DNA from: Streptomyces sedi
Lineage (GTDB): Bacteria > Actinomycetota > Actinomycetes > Streptomycetales > Streptomycetaceae
Assembly: GCF_006335015.1 (NCBI RefSeq)
Contig: NZ_VDGT01000002.1
Coordinates: 124,001-188,000 of the forward strand
DNA: 64,000 nucleotides
Reading direction: 5' to 3'
Below are positions 58,732 through 64,000 of the stretch, in pieces. A model generated the notes under the pieces. That model worked only from the letters and a program-made list of their open reading frames with translations. It ran no database searches and was not told the DNA's origin. How positions within the stretch are numbered: the stretch's first letter is position 1; every line of letters starts with the position of its first letter. The translations under genes and the position numbers were made by a program.

Positions 58732-60291
58732 TCAGAGGCTGCAACGCGCTCCATCGGGCGGGGTTCGTACGTCGATGAGGTACGCCTCGACGATCTCGTC
58801 GACGCACCGACTCCCGCCCAGAAGGTAGGCGCCGTGCTGTTTGCCCTCGACAGTGAGGAGGCTGCTTCCGAGCGCCTCGGCAAGAGCGACACCTCCGTCG
58901 TGCGTCGTTCCGGGGTCGCCGGTGACCGATACGACGAGGGTCTCCGGAAGCTCAGGAACGTCGGTGAGCCACGGGTCCTCACGCGTCGGCGGCGCGGGCC
59001 AGGCGCCGCACTCGCTGCGGAAGTTCTGTCCGGTGAGCACCTCAAGATCGAACATCGGAGCCACCTCCGCGAGTTCGCGCGCGTGGGCGGCGTGCTCCTG
59101 CGGCGTGGACCGTGGGTAGTCCATGCAGCGCACGGCGATGTTGACGTCGGCGTCGATCGTGTAGACACCGTCCGGCGTCCGACCGAACGACGCGTCGCGC
59201 AGCGCCAACACCCCCTCCGGGTCGCCGTCCTCCAGCGCGGTCAGCGCGGAGATGACGTCGGGCCACTTCGCCTCGGAGAACAGGCCGCCGACGATGCCGG
59301 CGTAGACGTCCCACACGTCCAGCTCCCGGCCGTCGTCCGTGGCCGCGGGTGACTCGACGACCGGCTGGACGATCTCGTGCAGGCGGTCGCTCGCTGTCCT
59401 CGGGTCGTCGCCCAGCACGCAGTCGCCGGACTCGGCGCAGAGCGCGGCCAGGTCGTCGAAGCGGTCCTGCTGGACGGCGAGCTGGGAGACGCGGAAATCC
59501 GGCAGCGTGAGGTCCGGCGCGACGCCGCCGTCGAGCACCAGCGCGCGGATGTTGTCCGGGTACTCCGTGGCGTACATGGCACCGAGCTCGGAGCCGTAGC
59601 TGTAGCCGAGGTAGGTCAGCTCGTCGTCGCCGAGGACCTCCCGGAGGACGTCCATGTCCTTCACGACGTTCGTCGATCCGACGCTCACCAGGTTCTCCGC
59701 GCCGCCGGACCCCTCGGCGCAGCGCGTCGCCAGCTCCTCTGCCTGGTCGGCGCTGGTGACGTTCCAGACGGCGGCGAATCGTGGCACCTCACCCGCGTCG
59801 TACTCCTCGTCGGAGTAGCAGTCCACGGAGGGCGTCGACGCACCGACTCCGCGCGGGTCGAACCCGACGATGTCGAGCCGTTCGGTCAGGCGACCGTCCT
59901 GCAAGGTCGGCGCCTGTGCCGCCACGAACGAGAGACCGGATCCGGCGGGGCCACCCGGATTGACGAGCAACGAGCCCTCGGCCTCGCCACGGGCCGGAAG
60001 ACGCATCAGGGCGACCTGCGCTGTCTCTCCCTCGGGCTCGGTGTAGTCCAGCGGCACCTCGGCCGATGTGCATTCGAGATCGGGGTTCGCGAAGAGCTCC
60101 TCGTCCACGGCGTTGGTCGCGACGCCGTCGCAGGTCCCCCAGTCGAGATCCTGCTCCAGGTAGATGGAGAGGCCCGGCGTCGGGGTCGACGGCGTGCAGG
60201 CGGGGAGGCCGACGAGCGCGGTCAGTGCGGCGAGAACGAGTACCGACGGGCGGGGTCGGGCTCGACGTGCGGAACGGGATGGGTGACGCAC
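58732..60291 (-). CDS. S33-type alpha/beta hydrolase lipoprotein (TAP-like)
   Basis: The 519-residue protein has a lipoprotein signal ending GLPAC with Cys32, then the tripeptidyl-aminopeptidase fold. It has VNPGGPAGSG, GFDPRGVG and nucleophile Ser231 in GYSYGSE, and the C-terminal TAP-like segment with GKQHGAYL holding the catalytic His. It should cleave N-terminal peptides at the cell surface. GTG at 60291 has GGAGAAG just upstream. It is the same family as the gene at the left edge, but less close than a recent copy. Confidence 0.9.
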   Translation of the reverse strand: MRHPSRSARRARPRPSVLVLAALTALVGLPACTPSTPTPGLSIYLEQDLDWGTCDGVATNAVDEELFANPDLECTSAEVPLDYTEPEGETAQVALMRLPARGEAEGSLLVNPGGPAGSGLSFVAAQAPTLQDGRLTERLDIVGFDPRGVGASTPSVDCYSDEEYDAGEVPRFAAVWNVTSADQAEELATRCAEGSGGAENLVSVGSTNVVKDMDVLREVLGDDELTYLGYSYGSELGAMYATEYPDNIRALVLDGGVAPDLTLPDFRVSQLAVQQDRFDDLAALCAESGDCVLGDDPRTASDRLHEIVQPVVESPAATDDGRELDVWDVYAGIVGGLFSEAKWPDVISALTALEDGDPEGVLALRDASFGRTPDGVYTIDADVNIAVRCMDYPRSTPQEHAAHARELAEVAPMFDLEVLTGQNFRSECGAWPAPPTREDPWLTDVPELPETLVVSVTGDPGTTHDGGVALAEALGSSLLTVEGKQHGAYLLGGSRCVDEIVEAYLIDVRTPPDGARCSL

Positions 60292-60416
60292 GGGTTCTTC
60301 TCCTTTGCTGGGCCGAACGTGTCCTGCGGAACGTGGCCGTGGTGGGTGGTCAGCCGTCGAGAGGGGGGGGGCCGGCGCGCGAGCCGACGGCAGCAGTGCC
60401 GCGCGATCCCCTGACC

Positions 60417-61085
60417 TCAGCCGTCCATCCCGGCGGTCTCGACGTCCAGGAGCCAGTGGTTGCGCAGGGAGAGCGCTCGCTCCACGCCCGCGAGTGCGCC
60501 GAGCACGGCGAGGGCGGTGTTGGCCCAGGCGGGGAGGGCGAGAGGTGAGTCGAACGACGGGAACCGGCCCGTCCAGATCGACTGATGGGTGAGCAGGTCC
60601 AGCAGCTGCGGAGCGAGGACCATCAGGTTGACCACCAGCACCAGCACGGCGGCGGCAGCCAGAGCCCGCCCCATGCCGGGGCGCCGCCGGGACAGCTGCG
60701 CCCGCCAGTGCTCCGGCGTCCCCGGGGCGGGAACGAGCTGACGCTGGCTTCCGTCGGCCGCGACGAGGCTGATCCTCTCCATGCCGAACCTGCTCGCGGC
60801 GACGTCGATCCTGCCGCGTTCGAGCTGGAACTCGACCGGCATCTCGGCCGTCTGGACGTGTCTGTCGTCGCGGTAGAGGGAGGCCAGCCCCGCAGAGTGG
60901 TCGACGTCGACCGTCGCGGTCGACGCTTCGGGGAGGTCGATCGCGAACCGGGTGCGCCGCAGGAGGAGCGAGGGGCGAAACGGCGGCAGCGGTGCTCCGG
61001 GCGGTGGCGCCGGCGGCCACCGCGCCTCGGCGCCGCCGTCGAGATCGCCGAGACCCGAGGACCAGGGATCGCGCGGGGCGTTCAT
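60417..61085 (-). CDS. Hypothetical membrane protein
   Basis: The 222-residue protein has a Pro-rich cytoplasmic start, a beta-rich middle part and two hydrophobic segments near residues 142-162 and 185-203. No family is recognised. It lies between the S33 lipoprotein and the divergent TetR gene, whose twin operators start 53 bp upstream of this gene's start, so it may be that regulator's target. Confidence 0.6.
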   Translation of the reverse strand: MNAPRDPWSSGLGDLDGGAEARWPPAPPPGAPLPPFRPSLLLRRTRFAIDLPEASTATVDVDHSAGLASLYRDDRHVQTAEMPVEFQLERGRIDVAASRFGMERISLVAADGSQRQLVPAPGTPEHWRAQLSRRRPGMGRALAAAAVLVLVVNLMVLAPQLLDLLTHQSIWTGRFPSFDSPLALPAWANTALAVLGALAGVERALSLRNHWLLDVETAGMDG

Positions 61086-61137
61086 GACTCCTTCCGATCC
61101 TCGCTCGCCGCGGATGGGGGACTGCCCGTGGGCTTTA

Positions 61138-61178
61138 GTAGCACGTCCATGCCACTAAAAGTAGCACGAACATGCTAC
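61138..61178. promoter_or_regulatory. Twin TetR-type operators GTAGCA-N6-TGCYAC
   Basis: GTAGCAcgtccaTGCCAC (61138-61155) and GTAGCAcgaacaTGCTAC (61161-61178) are two 18-bp dyads, the second perfect, with centres 23 bp apart. They fill the gap between the divergent membrane-protein gene and the TetR gene. They are almost certainly the binding sites of the TetR protein, controlling both directions. Confidence 0.8.
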
Positions 61179-61198
61179 CTGCGGGGTATGCTCCTCCC

Positions 61199-61798
61199 AT
61201 GGCCAAGAGAATCGACCCGGAAGTCCGTCGAGAGCAGGTCGCCGACGCGGTGATCGACGAGATCGCCGAGCACGGCCTCCGCTCGGTCACCCTCGCTCGC
61301 ATCGCCGCCCGCTCGGGCCTGGCCATCGGGAGCATCCGGCACTACTTCGGCGACACGCTCCGCGAGGTCATGCGCTTCACGCTCACGGTCCTCATGCAAC
61401 GCGTCGCACGTCGCGACACGACGCTGTCCACCGATCCTCTGACCCGGATCGCCGACGCGGTCGCCTTCACCGTTCCGACCAGCGACCAGGAGCGCAAGGA
61501 GAACGCCGCGCTCGTCGAGTACCGCGTCATGGCGCGCACCGACCCCGAACTCGCCGCCGACATCGCCGCGACGTCCGCGCTGAGCCAGGATGCCGTCCGC
61601 TCGGCCCTGCGCGACGCGATGGCCGATCGCGCGATCGACGACGCGACGCTGGACCGCGAAGCGCTCCTGCTCCACGCGGTCGTCGAAGGGCTCTCCTTCA
61701 GCTCGGCTCTGTTCTCCGCCCCCCTGACGGAGGAGCACGTCCACGAGGCGATCGCGGCGTCCCTGCGCCGGCTCAGGGAGGCTCACCCGCCGGCCTGA
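61199..61798 (+). CDS. TetR-family repressor
   Basis: The 199-residue protein has the TetR DNA-binding domain RREQVADAVIDEIAEHGLRSVTLARIAARSGLAIGSIRHYFGDTLREVM (residues 7-55) and a helical ligand domain. The ATG at 61199 is used; an upstream in-frame start at 61172 would overlap the operator. Twin operators lie upstream. Its likely target is the divergent membrane-protein gene and possibly itself. The ligand is unknown. Confidence 0.88.
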   Translation: MAKRIDPEVRREQVADAVIDEIAEHGLRSVTLARIAARSGLAIGSIRHYFGDTLREVMRFTLTVLMQRVARRDTTLSTDPLTRIADAVAFTVPTSDQERKENAALVEYRVMARTDPELAADIAATSALSQDAVRSALRDAMADRAIDDATLDREALLLHAVVEGLSFSSALFSAPLTEEHVHEAIAASLRRLREAHPPA

Positions 61799-62027
61799 AC
61801 CCCTCGTCGTCGGGCCACGAGGACACCCTCGCCATCGAGCAGGCGTTCGCCGCTGCCTGAAAGGTCGGGGCCGAACGTGCTTCGCCCGTGCGGCTCGCCG
61901 CGGCTGTTCGATCGTGGCCGCGCGGGCAGCTCGACGTCGTCGCCGTTGGCGACGAGGCTGCTATGGAGGCCCACCCCCCCCGCCGCGCGTCGGCCGTTCG
62001 GGCCGTCCTCGGCGTCACACTGGGCGC

Positions 62028-62741
62028 ATGTCGAGTGATGTGCTGCCGCCGCCCCCGTTCCCCCTCGCCGAGCTGACCGCCGTCCGGCACGGGGAGAGCG
62101 TCTCCAACGTCGTCTTCCGGGAGGCCGCCCGCGCCGGGCGGCCCGATGACAGCCTGGCCTACCGCGAGGCCCGGGTGCCGCTCACCGGCGTCGGGCGGGA
62201 GCAGTCGGCGGCCGTGGGGCGGCGGTTGGCGGCGCTGCCGGCGGAGCGGCGGCCCGAGCTGGTCGTCTGTTCGCCGTACGCGCGGGCCCTGGAGAGCTGG
62301 TCGGCGGCGGCCGAGCAGTGGCCGGGCGCGCCGGCGCCGCTGGTGGACGAGCGGCTGCGGGACCGGGAGGCCGGCGTCTTCGAGCTGATGACCCCGCTGG
62401 CCGTCGAGGCCCACGCGCCGGAGGAGGCGCGGCGCCGCGCCGCGGTGGGGGAGTGGTGGTACCGGCCGCCGGGCGGCGAGTCGTTTCCCGACGTGACGCT
62501 GCGGGTGCGGGACTTCCTGCGCGACCTGGCCCAGGCCGCGCCGGGGCGGCGGGTGCTGCTGGTGGCGCACGACGCCGTGGTCGTGGCGTTGGGCCTGGTC
62601 GTCGCCGGCCTCGGCGCGGTGCCGCCGGAGCGTCCCGCGGCCGTGCCGAACGCCTCCCTGTCCCGCTGGGAGGGGGACGGCACGCGGCTGCGGCCGGTCA
62701 CCTTCGGCGACACCGCCCACCTGACCGGCACCGACGGCTGA
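62028..62741 (+). CDS. Histidine phosphatase superfamily protein (phosphoglycerate-mutase-like)
   Basis: The 237-residue protein has the RHG motif AVRHGES with phospho-acceptor His21, VVCSPYARALES, and the second His in LLVAHDAVVV. The family transfers phosphoryl groups via phosphohistidine. The substrate is not known; many Streptomyces members remove phosphate from small sugars. ATG at 62028 starts the domain. No ribosome site is seen upstream. Confidence 0.88.
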   Translation: MSSDVLPPPPFPLAELTAVRHGESVSNVVFREAARAGRPDDSLAYREARVPLTGVGREQSAAVGRRLAALPAERRPELVVCSPYARALESWSAAAEQWPGAPAPLVDERLRDREAGVFELMTPLAVEAHAPEEARRRAAVGEWWYRPPGGESFPDVTLRVRDFLRDLAQAAPGRRVLLVAHDAVVVALGLVVAGLGAVPPERPAAVPNASLSRWEGDGTRLRPVTFGDTAHLTGTDG

Positions 62742-62779
62742 GCCGTCGACAACTGGCCACACCGCGACGGGAGATGCCA

Positions 62780-62812
62780 CCGTCAGCTGACGGTCTTTCG
62801 GTAATTGGTTAC
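62780..62812. promoter_or_regulatory. Palindromes CCGTCAGCTGACGG and GTAATTGGTTAC before the methyltransferase gene
   Basis: A perfect 14-bp palindrome (62780-62793) and a second dyad GTAAttggTTAC (62801-62812) lie 22-54 bp upstream of the ATG at 62834. The first could be a terminator for the phosphatase gene or an operator. The second overlaps a possible -10 (TTACTC). Confidence 0.5.
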
Positions 62813-62833
62813 TCTGCCACGGGAGTTCGACAC

Positions 62834-63688
62834 ATGATCGACAACCCGGAACCGGAGGACCGTGTGGTGAGTGGACAGGGTGAGGGCGCGCCGCCGGAGG
62901 CGTTGGACCTGCGCACGGACCAGCCGCACTCGGCGCGGATGTACGACTATCTGCTGGGCGGCAAGGACCACTACACCGTGGACGCCGAGGCGGCCGAGAA
63001 GGCGCTGGGGCCGTTCCCGTTGCTGCGCACCGCCGCCCGGGAGAACCGGGCGTTCCTCGGCCGCGCCGTCCGCTATCTGGTGCGGGAGGCCGGCATCCGG
63101 CAGTTCCTGGACCTCGGCTCCGGGCTGCCGACGGCGGAGAACGTGCACCAGGTCGCCCAGGCAGACGATCCGACCGCGCGCGTGGTCTATGTCGACAACG
63201 ACCCGATCGTGCTGGTCCACGGCAGCGCGCTGCTGGCCAGGGACGAGCGGACGGCCGTCATCCAGGGCGACATACGCCGCCCGCGCGAGGTGCTGGAGCA
63301 CCCCAGGGCCGCCGAACTGCTCGACTTCTCGCAGCCGTTGGGCCTGCTGGCCGTCGCCGTGCTGCACTTCGTCGCCGACGAGGAGGAGCCCGAGGGCCTG
63401 GTGCGGGTGCTGCGGGAGGCCGTCGTGCCGGGCAGCCACTTCATCCTGTCGCACGCCACCGCCGACCTCGCGCCCGAGGCGGCGATGGGTGTGCAGCACG
63501 CCTACCGCAGGCAGGGCGTGCCGTTGACGCTTCGCGACCGGCAGCGGTTCACCGGGTTCTTCGACGGGCTGACGCTGGTGGAGCCCGGCGTGCAGGTGGT
63601 CAGCGACTGGCGCAACGAGGAGCCGGAGGAGTCCCGCCCCGACCACGCCGACGTGTCCTGGTACGGCGGGATAGGCCGCCTCGACTGA
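62834..63688 (+). CDS. SAM-dependent methyltransferase (DUF574 family)
   Basis: The 284-residue protein is of the abundant Streptomyces DUF574 type. It has LRTDQPHSARMYDYLLGGKDHYTVD, RENRAFLGRAVRYLV, the SAM-binding loop FLDLGSGLPTAENVH, VVYVDNDPIVLVHG and a central GLLAVAVLHFVADEE. The substrates of this family are unknown; many members are linked to development. The ATG at 62834 has no strong ribosome site. Confidence 0.9.
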   Translation: MIDNPEPEDRVVSGQGEGAPPEALDLRTDQPHSARMYDYLLGGKDHYTVDAEAAEKALGPFPLLRTAARENRAFLGRAVRYLVREAGIRQFLDLGSGLPTAENVHQVAQADDPTARVVYVDNDPIVLVHGSALLARDERTAVIQGDIRRPREVLEHPRAAELLDFSQPLGLLAVAVLHFVADEEEPEGLVRVLREAVVPGSHFILSHATADLAPEAAMGVQHAYRRQGVPLTLRDRQRFTGFFDGLTLVEPGVQVVSDWRNEEPEESRPDHADVSWYGGIGRLD

Positions 63689-63790
63689 GCCGGAACGGCC
63701 GGAACGCCCTGCGGGAAGGCAACGGCGGCGAGGGACCAGCGGAAACGCCCCCGCGTCCGCCCCGCGTCCGGTCCTTCCGGGGAGCGCGGG

Positions 63791-64000
63791 TCAGACGACC
63801 CGCGGCTCGGAGGCCGGCGCGGGGATCTGGGCGGCGGCCTGGGCGGCGGCCTGGGTCTTGGCGTCGCCGCGGGGGCGCAGCAGCCGGGCGGCGAGCACGC
63901 CGGCGCCGACCAGCGCCAGCAGCGACAGCCCGGCGCTCAGCCAGCTGGCGCCCAGCAGCTGCCCGCCGAGGTAGCCCACGCCCACGCTGTAAGCGGTCCA
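63791..64000 (-). CDS. C-terminal end of a membrane protein, 5' end outside window
   Basis: The frame is open to the right edge, reading WTAYSVGVGYLGGQLLG and then a hydrophobic segment SWLSAGLSLLALVGAGVLAARLL, ending with a Pro/Ala-rich cytoplasmic tail. It looks like the last helix and tail of a transporter, perhaps MFS, but too little is visible to say which. Confidence 0.5.
   Translation of the reverse strand, partial: WTAYSVGVGYLGGQLLGASWLSAGLSLLALVGAGVLAARLLRPRGDAKTQAAAQAAAQIPAPASEPRVV

Overview
The window is about 72% GC with GTG/ATG starts, long overlapping high-GC reading frames, a FasR-fabD-fabH-acpP-fabF fatty-acid cluster, an AceE-type pyruvate dehydrogenase, DUF3052/DUF3145/DUF4429/DUF574 families and the dispersed GCGCAGTTCCCCGCGCCCC inverted repeats. 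Together these point to the chromosome of a Streptomyces or a close relative. The species cannot be named from the sequence alone.

Layout. 1-1.7 kb: end of a secreted S33-type hydrolase, tRNA-Ile2(CAU), tRNA-Asn and a small membrane-anchored protein. 1.8-6.7 kb: IclR regulator, SMP-30 lactonase, NADP oxidoreductase and GH51 arabinofuranosidase. 6.9-8.6 kb: exported PHP-family protein with a His-rich N-terminus. 8.8-11.5 kb: small accessory island with a duplicated Imm11-like gene, bracketed by partial copies of the end of the PHP gene. 11.6-20 kb: regulators and small enzymes (MarR/tautomerase, MFS+MerR, DoxX, MerR+RHH/PIN pair, NmrA-like reductase, lone condensation-domain protein). 20.3-29 kb: a minus-strand sugar operon in the order enolase-family dehydratase, zinc dehydrogenase, unassigned TIM-barrel-like protein, ChvE-type lipoprotein, ABC ATPase, permease, secreted mutarotase. 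29-33.5 kb: FMN-reductase/GNAT fusion with divergent MarR, SGNH lipoprotein, DUF3145, 6PGDH-like reductase. 34-39 kb: type II fatty-acid synthesis. 39-47 kb: pirin, serine hydrolase, leaderless MerR, DUF4429, DUF1023-like hydrolase, a large repeat array, aceE. 47.4-55.8 kb: DUF3052, peroxiredoxin, then a Ter-type stress module (TerC-like, two TerD-like, CitE-like lyase, PRTase/StiP fusion, HAD). 55.7-64 kb: membrane and coiled-coil proteins, tRNA-Val, S33 lipoprotein, TetR with twin operators, histidine phosphatase, DUF574 methyltransferase, and the end of a membrane protein.

How the parts fit. The most informative signal is a palindrome with two 13-bp half-sites (CGRRATRYCGAAC and its complement) and a 9-bp spacer. 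It occurs before the iclR gene (1801-1835), before the arabinofuranosidase gene (5066-5100) and before the dehydratase-led operon (28970-29004), with a further half-site before the TIM-barrel gene (26689-26701). This ties two clusters 22 kb apart into one probable IclR regulon: release of arabinose (or a similar sugar) from an arabinofuranoside, import by a ChvE/XylG/XylH-type transporter, then oxidation, lactone opening and dehydration. The TIM-barrel protein is the unassigned step.

The second notable system is the Ter-linked metabolite module (51.3-55.8 kb), three genes with 4-bp overlaps. It includes a single 799-residue protein joining PRTase, TRSP, StiP and PELOTA-like parts that are often encoded separately. 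Dispersed inverted repeats lie mostly between convergent genes and form tandem arrays at 33.5-33.9 and 43.6-44.2 kb.
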